Part shown: positions 31,247 to 42,272 of the stretch, piece after piece | How positions within the stretch are numbered: the first letter of the stretch is position 1 | How the letters are laid out: each line of letters begins with the position of its first letter | NCBI GenBank assembly: GCA_949825065.1 | Contig: OX463839.1 | Span: 31,443,540 to 31,507,539, forward strand | Direction of reading: 5' to 3' | From: Odontocerum albicorne | Lineage: Eukaryota > Arthropoda > Insecta > Trichoptera > Odontoceridae | DNA length: 64,000 bases | Position numbers and translations under genes: made by a program | The notes under the pieces: model-generated | What the model saw: the letters and a program-made list of their open reading frames with translations, nothing else | Told to the model about the DNA's origin: nothing | Database searches by the model: none

Positions 31247-32534
31247 GGTTAGTCAAAAAGCTTTGAACGCGACATCTATGGAGCAGTAGAAAAACCAAAA
31301 TTTCTACGCCATTTTAATATTTCATCTTTCATAAGAACGTACTCAAAATTTCATTTCGATCTGTCAATTCATTCTTTGTTTACAAGCCATTTGAAGTTGA
31401 CGTGTCAGTGTATTTTTTAACAATGGAAAAATCCGAATATCGTGCAGTGATTAAATTCTTTGTTTTGGAAGGTTTATCGACTACTGAGATCCATGCAAAG
31501 ATGGTGAAAGTATTAAAGGAGTCTTCTCCTTCATTTCCAACCGTTCACCGATGGGTTTTGGAGTTTAAGCGTGGCCGTACAAGCGTTGAAGACGATCCAC
31601 GCTCAGGACGTTCAAAAAGTGCATCAACACCAGAAATCATAGCGAAAATACAGGATATGGTTTTGGAAGATCATCGATCGACTGTGGATGTGATAGCTGA
31701 CACCATAGGCATCTCACATGGAACAACATGGCATATTTTGGCTGAAGTTTTGGGTTTCAAAAAACTGTGTGCACAATGGGTGCCGCATTTGCTAACAATG
31801 CAACAAAAACACGTTCGAATGCGACTTTCTGAGCAACATTTGGAGCAATTTCGAAAGGATAAAAAGGATTTTCTGCGTCGATTCATCACTATGGATGAGA
31901 CTTGGGTCTACCACCATGATCCTGAATCAAAACAAGAGGCTAAGGAGTGGTGTGAACCAGGCACTTTGGCTCCGAAGCGAGTTCGTGTCCAGAAATCGGC
32001 CAAGAAGGTGTTAGCGTCAGTTTTTTGGGATGCAAAAGGAATTTTATTGATAGATTATCTCCAAACTGGTAAGACAATCAACTCTGATTATTATTGTGAC
32101 CTTTTGGACCAGTTGGATGAAAAAAATTGTGAAAAAAGACCCGGTTTGCAGAAGAAAAAAATCATTTTTCATCAAGACAATGCACCTACTCACACAGCTC
32201 AAAAAACCATCGCGAAAATCAGTGAATTGGGGTACGAATTGTTGCAGCATCCACCCTTTTCGCCAGATTTAGCTCCCTCTGACTTCTGGCTGTTCTCACA
32301 CCTCAAAAAATTCCGTCGTGGAAAGCATTTTTCATCAAACGAAGAGGTTATAGCCGTCGTAGAGGAGTATTTTGCAGGCCTTCCAGAAAGTCACTTCCGC
32401 GATGGGACAACAAAGTTGGAAGATCGTTGGACCAAGTGTATTGATCTTATGGGAGACTATACTGAGCAATAAAAGTGATTTCCCCCAAAAAAAAATGTAT
32501 TTTCATTTCCGCTTTCAAAACTTTTTGACTAACA
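31247..32534 (+). mobile_element. Full-length mariner with intact ORF
   Basis: A 1288 bp element flanked by TA at 31245-31246 and 32535-32536. Left end GGTTAGTCAAAAAGCTTTGA; right end, complemented, TGTTAGTCAAAAAGTTTTGA. Length, TA target and inverted ends are canonical for mariner. The uninterrupted transposase makes this the youngest-looking DNA transposon in the window. Confidence 0.95.
31423..32472 (+). CDS. mariner transposase, DD34D, uninterrupted
   Basis: 349 residues from ATG 31423 (MEKSEYRAVIKFFVLEGLST) to the TAA at 32470-32472. An upstream in-frame GTG at 31402 is not a credible eukaryotic start. Order of parts: HTH region with PTVHRWVLEFKRGRTSVEDD, then WVPHLL (canonical WVPHEL), first catalytic Asp in TMDETWVYHHDPES, second in FHQDNAPTHT, third in FSPDLAPSDFWLF. 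The spacing between the second and third is 34 residues, as required for mariner. It ends KLEDRWTKCIDLMGDYTEQ. Length matches the family (about 345-350). The protein would cut both ends of the element in the nucleus and insert it at TA. Clade is likely mellifera/capitata-like (tentative). All three aspartates are present, so activity is plausible but not shown. Confidence 0.92.
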   Translation: MEKSEYRAVIKFFVLEGLSTTEIHAKMVKVLKESSPSFPTVHRWVLEFKRGRTSVEDDPRSGRSKSASTPEIIAKIQDMVLEDHRSTVDVIADTIGISHGTTWHILAEVLGFKKLCAQWVPHLLTMQQKHVRMRLSEQHLEQFRKDKKDFLRRFITMDETWVYHHDPESKQEAKEWCEPGTLAPKRVRVQKSAKKVLASVFWDAKGILLIDYLQTGKTINSDYYCDLLDQLDEKNCEKRPGLQKKKIIFHQDNAPTHTAQKTIAKISELGYELLQHPPFSPDLAPSDFWLFSHLKKFRRGKHFSSNEEVIAVVEEYFAGLPESHFRDGTTKLEDRWTKCIDLMGDYTEQ

Positions 32535-32639
32535 TAGTATATGTTACGAGTATATAATTTGTAATATAAGGAAGAGAATTTATAATACATTGTGATTTAT
32601 TTGACGATTGTGAGCACATCACTCGGATCACCATACAGC

Positions 32640-33000
32640 TCTTGAAGAACTTTATCTTCCATGACCATGCCATCCCACTCCCGATGATATGCATTTTCTC
32701 TTCAGTCTCTCTGAATCAACGGTCTTCAGTTTTTCTATCGCGAAAGAAGACTCGTCGCTATCGATAAACAATCTCTTTTGTTTATGTAATTCACTAAGAG
32801 CGAGTGGAACCCTAACATACAGCTTGCTGACTTTCCCTATATTTTCTATGTGGCGGCATATTATGGATTGTGACGTAATTATCGAGTACTTTGGCGTGCA
32901 TTGCATTCCACCAATTTTAATGCTTCATCATCAAAGTCCGATGAGCGCCTCGGTCTGGGTTCATCCTTTAATGACGTATCTCCAGAACGAAATTTTCACA
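32640..33000 (-). pseudogene. mariner relic related to the 17 kb copy
   Basis: The minus strand reads SQSIICRHIENIGKVSKLYV, then VPLALSELHKQKRLFIDSDE; upstream is a DFDDEALKLVECNA-type segment with a short deletion between the two. It aligns with residues of the relic at 17286-17936, but all catalytic motifs are missing. Confidence 0.65.
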
Positions 33001-33134
33001 AACCAGTTTCGTACTTGCCGGTCAGTTGTTCATTCACCATACACACTGTTCATTTTTTCAGATGTCTCCGTAGTATTTTCCCCCTGCTTAAACTCCCACA
33101 ACATTACGGGACGAATATGCACTTTCAATCCCTC

Positions 33135-33320
33135 CATTTCACTGACTGATAATGAATTATTTTAATGTAAGCTGTGACTGTCGTGATAAGACTGAGGGAT
33201 ACTTGTTTACTCCGAGCAAGTAAAAACTTGCCAAGTATGAGTCATTTGGATCGCACTAATGAATCATTACAATTTGTTCCCAACAACGAAAATTATTTAT
33301 GACTCAACCAAATACTTTCT
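33135..33320 (-). repeat. Non-coding tract shared with 17937-18145
   Basis: Carries TGACTGATAATGAATTATTT, GATACTTGTTTACTCCGAGC and AATGAATCATTACAATTTGT, the same order as at 17.9-18.1 kb. In both loci it lies beyond the N-terminal side of a mariner relic. Confidence 0.65.
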
Positions 33321-33334
33321 TGATTGTTCTCTAG

Positions 33335-33398
33335 TTGTAAAGATATATCCTATCTGCCTACCTCAAAAAGGTTATGGCATGATGGTGTGTACGAGTAT
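33335..33398 (+). mobile_element. LINE family B terminal scrap with TACGAGTA
   Basis: CCTATCTGCCTACCTCAAAA followed by GCATGATGGTGTGTA matches the last codons and tail of family B. TACGAGTA at 33390-33397 sits in the tail. Confidence 0.45.
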
Positions 33399-33424
33399 AT
33401 ATATCTCCCCTATCACCCTCAGAC

Positions 33425-33670
33425 ATTGTTTATCCTCTGCGGGTTGAAGGATTTCCCGCGACGCTCCTATTCCTTTCTATTTCTCGTTTTTCTCTGCAAA
33501 GTATACGCCTTCGAATTTCAGGATTTCATCAATCCAACGTGTTTTGGTGTGTCTACTTGGTCTTCTGCTGTCTTGGGGCTACCTTTGCCTGTCTCCCATT
33601 AATCCCTCATCCTTGCGATATAGCCAGCCTATTCCCATTTCAGTTCCTTTACTAAATATCGGCCATTGAA
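33425..33670 (-). mobile_element. LINE reverse transcriptase C-terminal fragment
   Basis: The minus strand includes RRPSRHTKTRWIDEILKFEG and, earlier, a DKRQR segment; the TRWIDxI motif is typical of RTE-like LINE ends. Stops interrupt it. Confidence 0.5.
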
Positions 33671-33714
33671 TAAACCCAAAGTTTCCTTCTTGTTTCTCTC
33701 CCAGTTGTGGATGT

Positions 33715-33815
33715 ATATAAAATAATATCGAGGTTAAACGATATGTACTCGTATGTATGTAAAATAATATTGAAGTTTAACGATACCTAAATAAGAAGAA
33801 TATACTCGTATGTAC
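33715..33815. repeat. Imperfect direct repeat carrying TACTCGTA twice
   Basis: AAAATAATATCGAGGTTAAACG...TACTCGTATGTATGT is followed by AAAATAATATTGAAGTTTAACG...TACTCGTATGTACGT. The motif may have been duplicated with the segment rather than created twice. Confidence 0.65.
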
Positions 33816-34255
33816 GTCATTCTTCGACATATTTTAAAATAATCAAACAGCGATTATGAGGTCAAAAAATAAAAACATAATATTTCCATTTTTATGTACA
33901 ATTTATTTTTGTTTATTATTTATAATTGGAGCGAAACAATAATAAACATTTTTCAATAAGACTTGGATATTTTCTTAGCTATTTATTTAATCAAATGTTC
34001 ACATATTTCTTCTCTACATTAGGTAAATAATCGTGCGTGCATGTAATGCCAACGCGTATACAAAAATAGAATTGTTAAAGTTGTCCTCGTGGCATTTGAA
34101 GTTGACCTCTGAAATAAGTTATCGTTACAAGACAAGCGATAAGATGTGCAATTTATGTAGAATTTGGCAATTTGTTATTGTACTTACCCAAAGAGGACAG
34201 ACGAATTGAAACAATGCGTGGAGCGTGGAGCAATGAATTCCTACAACTGTTAATA

Positions 34256-35531
34256 TTAGGTCCCCACATACGAAACCGGCGTTTTGCCTAACTGGCAACT
34301 TTGATCTCAAATATCTTCTCTTTGGTTAGGAATTTCAAATTCAAATTTATACAGCTATTTACTCAAGTATTTGTGTTTCGAAAATTATAATTCATTTGTT
34401 TTTTCCTCAATTGTTTTTTTTCTTTGCGTCACTCAGTTTACAAAATGGAAAACTTGAAATATCGCGTTATTTACGAGTACGAGTTCCACCGTGGCACCAG
34501 TGCTGCAGAAACGGCTCGAAGGATTAATGATGTGTATGGCGACGGTGCCGCAAAAGAAAACACAGTGCGTTTTTGGTTCCAACGTTTTCATTCTGGAAAT
34601 TTCGACCTGCAGAACAAGCCCCGTGGAGAAAGTTGATAATGAAGAATTGAAGGCTATTGTGGAAGCGGATCCATCGCAAACCACGTCCGAGTTAGCTGCA
34701 GGCTGCGGTGTTAGTGATAAAACTGTTTTAATCCACTTGAAGCAAATTGGGAAGGTGAAAAAGCTTGAAAGGTGGGTACCTCACGAATTGAGTGAAGCAA
34801 ATCAACAAACGCGCGTTGACTGCTGCGTTGCATTACTCAACCGGCACAATAATGAAGGGATTTTGAATCGAATCATTACCTGTGATGAAAAGTGGATCCT
34901 GTATGATAATCGGAAGCGCTCATCGCAATGGCTGAACCCTGCCGAACCAGCCAAACCATGCCCCAAGCGAAAATTGACTCCAAAAAAGTTACTTGTGAGC
35001 GTTTGGTGGACTAGTGCTGGTGTCGTTCACTACAGCTTTCTTAAATCTGGCCAGACGATTACGGCAGATGTCTATTGTCAGCAACTGCAAACCATGATGG
35101 AAAAGCTAGCTGCTAAACAACCGAGGCTGGTTAATCGCTCTAGGCCACTGCTGCTTCATGATAACGCTAGACCACACACTGCACAACAGACGGCTACCAA
35201 ATTAGAAGAGCTTCAATTGGAATGTCTAAGACATCCACCGTACTCTCCGGACCTTGCCCCAACAGATTACTATTTTTTTCGAAATTTGGATAACTTCTTG
35301 CAAGGGAAAAAATTCAACTCCGATGGGGCAGTCCAAACCGACTTCAAAGATTTTATTGATTCCCGTCCGAATGGTTTTTTTAGTAAAGGGATCGATGAAC
35401 TACCTATGAGATGGTAAAAGTGCATAGATAGCAATGGTACATACTTTGATTAAATAAATATATTATATTAAAAAAAAATCTAATTTAAGGTCCTCCCAAA
35501 CAAAACGCCAATTTCACATGTAAGGACCCAA
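34256..35531 (+). mobile_element. Full-length cecropia/SETMAR-type mariner
   Basis: A 1276 bp element flanked by TA at 34254-34255 and 35532-35533. Left end TTAGGTCCCCACATACGAAA; right end, complemented, TTGGGTCCTTACATGTGAAA; both continue into GGCGTTTTG. The transposase is closely related in recalled motifs to that captured in SETMAR/Hsmar1, i.e. the cecropia subfamily. Confidence 0.93.
34445..35453 (+). pseudogene. cecropia-type mariner transposase, two lesions
   Basis: Starts MENLKYRVIYEYEFHRGTSA and keeps frame through ENTVRFWFQRFHSGNFDLQN to about 34628. There a small deletion shifts the frame, which continues EKVDNEELKAIVEADPSQTT, HLKQIGKVKKLERWVPHELS (canonical WVPHEL intact), the first catalytic Asp in CDEKWILYDN, the second in LLHDNARPHTAQQ and the third in YSPDLAPTDYYFF. 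A TAA at 35415-35417 stands where Gln is expected after MRW; the original frame would continue to TAA at 35451-35453. One frameshift and one nonsense change are the only obvious breaks, so the copy is young. Confidence 0.9.
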
Positions 35532-36105
35532 TATTACAGAAATCCTCCCATATCCGCGGTTCCGCTTTCCGCAATTCGAGAATATTATATGGAAAATTCA
35601 AACGTATCCTCAATTCTAGCCTAACACTCAGTCACAATAATATATACGCCATTCACCTAACATAATATATTACATCATTATCACATCATTAGAAGAAGAA
35701 GGGTAAGCACAGTACAAGGAGATATTTTGAGAGAAAGAGAGAGACCACATTCACACAATTTTTAATCCAATATTATTATTTTTCTATTTTATTATTATTG
35801 ATTGTTTTTAATCTTATCTTGTGCCTAATTTATAAATTAAACTTTATCATAGGTGTAGGTACAAGAAAATCATAGTATATGTAGGATTCGATGCTGTCCA
35901 TGGCCTCAACTACCTACCCGTAGGATCTTGAAACGTTTTCTCCACGTATAAAGGGAGAGTAGCGTACTTTACAATTCTTAAAATATTTCAATAAACATAT
36001 TTATTCATTTCATATTAACTTCGAAAAAATCACCAAAATCTCACACGCGCGATCACTTAGGGATGCATAACAAAGAATCTTCAACGCAGAGGTACACATA
36101 TTCGA
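35532..36105. other. AT-rich, nothing recognised
   Basis: No feature supported. Confidence 0.5.
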
Positions 36106-36360
36106 CCTAATAACCTTCCTCTTGAAGGAGCTTCACTGGTTGCAATATCTTGAAAGGGTGGAGTTTAAACTGTACCTTATGTTGTTCAAAGATCTGAGTG
36201 GTCTGGCATAATACATTATGGAATTATGCGTTAGGGATGTGCTATGTGAGAGATGTACTACATTGAAGTCGTCTGGACCTCAGAATGTTAAACGTCCAGT
36301 TGAAGTGGATTAGGCGAACAGACCGAGCTACCTCGATCGTTTTTTTTAATTGGCTGGCTC
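36106..36360 (+). mobile_element. CR1/L2-like LINE C-terminal fragment
   Basis: The translation FLLKELHWLQYLERVEFKLY, then LMLFKDLSGLA, follows the well-known LHWLPVxxRIxFKLxxLxxK pattern near the end of CR1/L2/Jockey-type reverse transcriptase ORFs. Stops follow. Confidence 0.7.
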
Positions 36361-37959
36361 TTAAACATGGAAGAGAATACTTCTATAGTGTAGGCAAGCA
36401 AGAGGACTGTTAACTCTTAAGTTCACTGTCTTTGAGTAATGTTACGTTGAAACGTAGTCGCAGTTAGAATGTTTTTTGGACCAGAAAAATAAATTGAAAT
36501 GTATACATAATAGTAAGAAGAGAGTGTATTATCCGATACATATGTTATTGATCCTGGTGAATGCTATCTCAGATAGGTAGACTAGTTCAAATAACTTGAG
36601 GTCGATTTGACTAACGATGGAAAGCGTGGCTAGGGGCAGAACTGGACTAAGGATGCCAGTGTAATCAAGTTATCTCTCTATCAGAGAAAGAAGTGAGAAG
36701 AGTCTGTGTGGCGAGAAAAGAAGAACCGAGTGAAAAGACCAAGATGCATGTATGCAATGCAGTTTAACTACCAACGCTTGCACAAGGCTCTGCCACTTGA
36801 TTTTGACGTAACGGACAAGATCAAGCGTAAAAGCCGAGGAGATGATATAACGGAGTAGCAGGAAACTCCACTAGGATCGAAGAAATGTGCTACAACAAAT
36901 GCAAAAAAGTTCTGAGATTTTTATGGATTTTTTAATTTTATTTTATTCAGGAACTTAGTTGTACGATATAATTAATAAGTATAATATTTAACAAACCAAT
37001 AATAAAGTTCCTGGTGATAATTAGAAAAAAACAATACAGATAAAATTAACTGAAGTCACAATGCACAGCTTGTGGCATACTAGGTGAGGAAGTTGTGAAG
37101 GAGGGAGAGGAAAGAAGGGAAGATAATAGATAGATAATTTTATTTAAATATTTCAAATCAGCCATTCAAGGAGCTAAGGGTTGAGAGACTATTAAAACAT
37201 CCATTCAAATTCAATATCTTATTCATGTCGCTGCGACTCCGACACATCTCTGACTGGATATGAAGTCCAATCCTAGATCCGCATCTCCTCCATCATCCAC
37301 TGCTATTTCGGTTTTTGACTTCCTCATTTCAATACAGGATATCTAAGCCGAATGACAAAATGTGTCTTCTGTCTTTAATCTAATCTTAGGGCATTCCTGG
37401 TTCCTTTAAGCATCTACTATTTTATCATACAGCACTTTGAAGCATTTCTCTTATTTATATTATCTCAGTATCTCGCATAATATTTTTCTGTTTGTTTAAT
37501 GTTCATACGAATCATAAAACAAGTTAAATCATAATTAAAATATTTACAACTCGTTATATTTACGATTCAAAAACTTGAGTATTTTTTTCTGTACAAATAC
37601 ATCATTTAATTTTGGTGAAGCAGGCGGATATTATGCGTAGCTTTCACAAACGCGCCCTAAATCCTGAGATCCACTTTGTTGACGTGGAACAAAACCAGAA
37701 AGGTCAACAAGCTCACCAGAGCCTTTTTAATTTTCCATCCACCACCTCTTCGATATGGCGTGATAAAACCTGATTTCCTCCACGATAGTTTCGTGAAAAT
37801 TATCTTATGATATTAAGTGACCACGTCGAAAGGGAAAACTAAAAATCTGTTTGTGTTGTACAATAGTTTGCTTTTATAAATTTGTTTATAACAAGCCTTC
37901 AACGCATTGCGACCTGATAACTCGGAACGTTCAAATGGCAGCAATTTCTCTCGGGCAAT
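36361..37959. other. No gene recognised
   Basis: 36600-36860 is less AT-rich and purine-biased but shows no recognisable frame. The rest is AT-rich. Confidence 0.4.
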
Positions 37960-38130
37960 AATCAGTATTATGAGTCAGTATATTTTTGCCTACTGCGTCG
38001 AATGCACGTCTCTTTGTCAAGTGTTATTAACGTCTATCGAGTTTCACTGACAGTGAACTAATGCGAATAATTTGTTAGATAATCGTTTGATCAGTGTCAC
38101 CGTGCGGACACGCGGTTCACATAAGACCAG
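37960..38130 (+). promoter_or_regulatory. Candidate promoter/first-exon segment
   Basis: A GC-richer patch with an insect initiator-like TCAGTGT at 38091-38097, CGTGCGGACACGCGGTTCAC downstream, and a plausible 5' splice site AGACCAG|GTAAAT at 38130/38131. No coding frame is open across it, so any exon would be 5' UTR. Speculative without transcript data. Confidence 0.25.
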
Positions 38131-39655
38131 GTAAATATTCTGTTTAGAATTCATAACAATAAACTGATACTTTTATGTCTGTTTTGTGAAAAGCAGTGAT
38201 TTATTTGTAACTTACTCTTCATAAATCATATAATTCAGCATTCTGAAATACTCGTAAGAACTTGTTTACTGTTTACTATCATTAGAATCTCCGAAACGTC
38301 ATGTTTTTCTTAACATTTTTAACTCAACAGAAGGTTTTTTAATCGGTTTAAAGCCTGAATTATTTTGTATTTTCTCTGTGTGTAAAACTCGCATTATTCT
38401 CCGACTCATGTTTTGATTTATGTTTTTTGCTCCGACTCGAAGTATTTTGTTTTATTTTTCATGGTTTGCAATATCTTGGAAACTATTACTAGTTTTTCTA
38501 TCGATTTTCTTTATCTGATTCAACTTTTGGTTTTCGTTGTATGTATGTATACTCTAATGTATAATATTGTGGAAAAAATCAGCCGATACCTACCTTATCT
38601 GCTAGAATAATATTTTCTTCCGTCTTTTATTTTTTTGTGGGTGTATTAAATCGTCATATTGTGGTTAAAATATCAATTTTTTTTCTATTTCTTGTGTATT
38701 GAATTATATATTATCATATCGTGTTATCTGTTTTATCCTGAGTTTTTGCTTATCGAAAAATAAAACCAATTACGATTTTTCAGGCGGCATTGTTCTAGAT
38801 ATTTTTATGTTTTGTTTTATTCATATCCTCTTAAATGTTTTATTTATATTTCCTATTTACGACAATTATTTGTAAGACTTCTAAATAAGTGAGTTTTAAT
38901 TTTGAGTATTGTTAAAATGGTTTAATTTTATGCGTCATCACAAAATTCTAACTAATTATTATTTTCCGTATTTGTTTTGTTTTATTTAAATATTTATTAA
39001 TAGCATACATGTTTCATGCCGTCTAAAAAAAATATCGATTATTTTTGTATTTGCCCATTATGTTGCTATTTTTACATCTTTGAATATTCATACTCGCAAT
39101 TTCCGTTTTTTTGCTAATCAAATATATGTTTGTATCATATTACCCAGTTACAAAAATCGAGCATATATCGTGCCATGTCAACGTTTTTCTTTCTTAAAAT
39201 CCGGTCTGAAGTCTGACTCATAAAAATCATTACTGACTTTCTTTGTTGTACATAATGTATGGTATCACAATAATAATAATTTAATGTTGTACATATCTGT
39301 CGTTAGAGTATTCTATTTTTTGTATACTTCCGAATTTTAAACAATGACTCAAATCGTGTGATCTGTAAACATTTATTTAAGATATCACTTTTTCCAGGTC
39401 GCCAGTACTCTTTTTATGATCGTAATTATTTCATATATAATATTGGTCCAGTATTTCGACTTATCAGTCATTGTTATTGTGTAAGATATATTGTATTTTG
39501 TTACTTCGCTAAAAGAATACACATTTTTTAAATATAAATTAATCACGGCTTTCAAAAAATAATTATAGAATTTATTTCTTTTAAAAAAATTGTATTTTTT
39601 TAAGATTATTAATTGGAATGTATTTGTAATGTTTATTTATGACACTTAATTTCAC
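38131..39655. other. AT-rich, T-rich stretch
   Basis: No ORF or repeat recognised; it could be intronic if the candidate first exon is real. TACTCGTA at 38249-38256. Confidence 0.4.
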
Positions 39656-40020
39656 AAGCTTTGGGTTTAGTGCCATAAGGTATTTTCTTCCAACCATCCA
39701 GACAAGATAAATAGTCGATAACAGTTGCTTGGTGTGAAGTTACAAAAGTATCAGAACTTGCCAGGCATCGCTCGCACGATTGAAAAAGTCTGCTATGAGG
39801 CCCAGATTATTGTATGGTAGTTGCGATGAATATCTTCCTTTGTAGGAACTTTTTTTCTGTATAAGGGCGCGCATCCACTCTCCATGGGTGGCTCCAAACT
39901 TTTGGGCATCACAATTTCTGACAGAGCGCGAGAGCTTTACTGGCAAAGTATTTCATTTGAATCTTGCCTTTGTCTTCATCTTGTTTCAGTTTTGGGTCGA
40001 CCCAGATCAATTCGCTAGCT
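39656..40020 (-). pseudogene. Unrecognised coding relic
   Basis: The minus strand gives IWVDPKLKQDEDKGKIQMKY, then in a second frame MPVKLSRSVRNCDAQKFGAT and HGEWMRALIQKKSSYKGRYS, then a third frame DYLSCLDGWKKIPYGTKPKA. Codon-like composition across shifting frames suggests a decayed protein-coding element. I do not recognise the family. Confidence 0.35.
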
Positions 40021-40369
40021 GCATTTTATAGTAATGCGATAATATTAGAATATCTTTCTTTTTTTAATTCTCTATGTTGCCTTGCATCTGGCTATCTTCA
40101 GCCCGATAAGCTTCTCTGAATTAGTCACGTCCAAGGATTGCTTTTCTTCATTTGGATAGTATTTTATGCTGCTTACAACCAATCACTTAATCTCAGTAAT
40201 ATTCGTAAAGCTCAATTCCTTCTAAACTTTTCGAGCGTTTCTCGACCTCGAAATAAAATACATGTCTGTGTCGTGGTTATCCTATTCTCACTTCAGTATG
40301 GCGTCAGTAGAGAAGGCGTTTCTTAGGTCCATGACGTACAAATCTGTGTCTTAAGTAATTGTATATATT

Positions 40370-40565
40370 ACGCTTTCGTTATATACAATTTAAGGTGACA
40401 AGCTTGTTACCATTTGGTAATCTCTTGCAACCAACTAGAAATATGTTAAAGATACCTTAAATGAAAACCAGACTGGAACCCTGTTTGAAAAACAAACAAT
40501 GGGAATTGAACCCATAACCCCCAGGTGGAAAGACAAATGTATTACCAACCAGATAATGGAGGTCG
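40370..40565 (-). mobile_element. SINE-1b
   Basis: In complement: head CTCCATTATCTGGTTGGTAA with GGGTTCAATTCCC, then TTAAGGTATCTTTAACATAT and TAGTTGGTTGCAAGAGATTA, then TATATAACGAAAGCGTAATA. Confidence 0.75.
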
Positions 40566-41066
40566 TATATATATATAAATAAATAAGATCATAAAATGAG
40601 AACTGGATATCCGAATAAAGTGATACAAATTAATGTAATAAGAAAGCATAGTTTGAGCTAATCTTTAAAGTTTAAACAGAACTATACAAACAATTACGAG
40701 TATAATACTCTAACAACAGAGGTATAATATATAAATAACATTGAATTATTATTGGGATTACCAACCTTTTTGTGCATAATGTTTTGCCATACACAAAAAA
40801 ATAATCAGTAATGATTTTGATGAGACAAACTTCACACCAGATTTCAATAGATTTGGAGGAAATGATATTCGAATATAGATCGCACTGAATGGGAACTCGA
40901 TTTATTCCTAATGTCCGTGTAGGTGGATGGTGAGGATCTTCAAAAAAGTTTTTTTTAATTCGATAATACTCGTAAATACATTTTTATAAGATTTTTAGAT
41001 TAAAAAAGCCAAAAAGAAAATAAACTTACCGAACATTAAATGTTGGTTATGTAGAATTTATTTTTG
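40566..41066. other. AT-rich, nothing recognised
   Basis: Two motif copies, TACGAGTA at 40695 and TACTCGTA at 40967; otherwise nothing. Confidence 0.45.
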
Positions 41067-41068
41067 TA

Positions 41069-42272
41069 CGAGGCTGGTTCAATAAGTACCCGTGTTAGGA
41101 ATGAAGACGCCATTTTTTTCAAAAACAAATTGTTTATTTTTCAACATAGTCCCCTTTTAGGGATATACGCTTTTCCCAACGTCCCTGCCATTTTTTTAAC
41201 ATCTCCAAAAAAATTAAATTGTCGAGCTCTGCAAAATACGCCTCTATCTCGAAAATGGCCTCCTCATTTGCCTTAAATTTTTTTCTGCGAGCCATTTCTT
41301 CATGTTTGGGAATAAGAAGAAATCGCAAGGAGCCAGGTCCGGCAAATGGAGGGGGGGGGGCAGCAATTCATAACGTAATTCATGCAGTTTGACGGCAACA
41401 ACTCCCGATGAATGTGCTGGTGCGTTGTGGTGAAACAGCACTTTCTTCCTCGCCAAATGGGGCCGTATTTCCTTCAAATACGCTCTTCGCATCCCAAAAA
41501 AATGTTGGCATAACTTTTCCAGCCGATAGGACCGTCTTCGCCTTCTTTGGAGCAGATTCACCGGAAGCAACCCATTTTTTTTATTGTTGCTTGGTTTCCG
41601 GTGTATGATGATGAATTCAGGTCTCATCAACGGTGACAACTCGACGCAAAAACTCCTTCGGATCTCGCTTAAATGGCTCCAAACACAGCTTCCAAGTTAA
41701 AAGCCGCACGCGCTTGTCCACCGTAAGCAATCGCGGCACCCATCGGGCCGACAACGTTTTCATCGTCAACTTATCATGTAAAATATTAATCGCCGTTCCC
41801 GTCGACACACCTATGGCCTCTGCTACTTCGCGCACTTTCGTTCGACAATCAGCGAGAATCATGTGGACTTCTTCAACGATTTCCTCGGTAACCACATCTG
41901 CCGGGTGTCCTGGGCGATCCTCATCAAAAACGGCTGTTCAACCACGTTTAAATTCTTTAAACCAATATCTAACTGTTTTGATTGATGGCGAAGGGGTCCT
42001 ATAAACAGCACCCAATTTCGCTTTTATCTCCTCACACGTTTTCCTATCCAAAAGCAAAATGTGAATCACTGAACGATACTGACTTTCTCCATTTTAGCAA
42101 AAACCACGTTGCTCTGCTTACTGGAATGGCTGTCAAATACAAACTAACCTACGAATCAGTGTTAAATTTATTTTTGGTGTCGTTTAACAGATGGCAGCAC
42201 ACGATGGTAACAGCAACTTTCCTTAGCAACGCCATCTGTCGTCAAACACGGGTACTTATTGAACCGCCCGCT
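41069..42272 (-). mobile_element. Full-length decayed mariner
   Basis: A 1204 bp element flanked by TA at 41067-41068 and 42273-42274. Left end CGAGGCTGGTTCAATAAGTA; right end, complemented, AGCGGGCGGTTCAATAAGTA; both continue CCCGTGTT. The left end begins CGAG, noteworthy given the TACGAGTA motif discussed in the findings. Confidence 0.93.
41134..42092 (-). pseudogene. mariner transposase, multiple frameshifts
   Basis: Starts MEKVSIVQ at 42092, then shifts; the recoverable pieces in order are VRYWFKEFKRG, ADVVTEEIVEEVHMILADCR, VSTGTAINILHDKLTMKTLS, ARWVPRLL, LEPFKRDPKEFLRRVVTVDE (first catalytic Asp), ASGESAPKKAKTVLSA, a frame with LFHHNAPAHSSGVVAVKLHE, LPDLAPCDFFLFPNMKKW (third Asp), and LKKWQGRWEKRISLKGDYVE K. 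The second catalytic Asp appears as His (FHHNAPAH instead of FHQDNAPAH). Mellifera/capitata-like. Confidence 0.85.

Noticed and set aside
31402..31422. Upstream GTG start for the mariner transposase
   Set aside because: Eukaryotic translation should use ATG 31423, which matches the family's usual N-terminus and length.
31671..32250. Antisense ORFs within the intact mariner
   Set aside because: Shadows of the transposase frame; no independent evidence.
34472..34479. TACGAGTA inside the cecropia-type mariner
   Set aside because: It lies in the transposase coding frame (Y-E-Y-E-F) at a conserved place, so it is coding sequence and was not counted as a scar.
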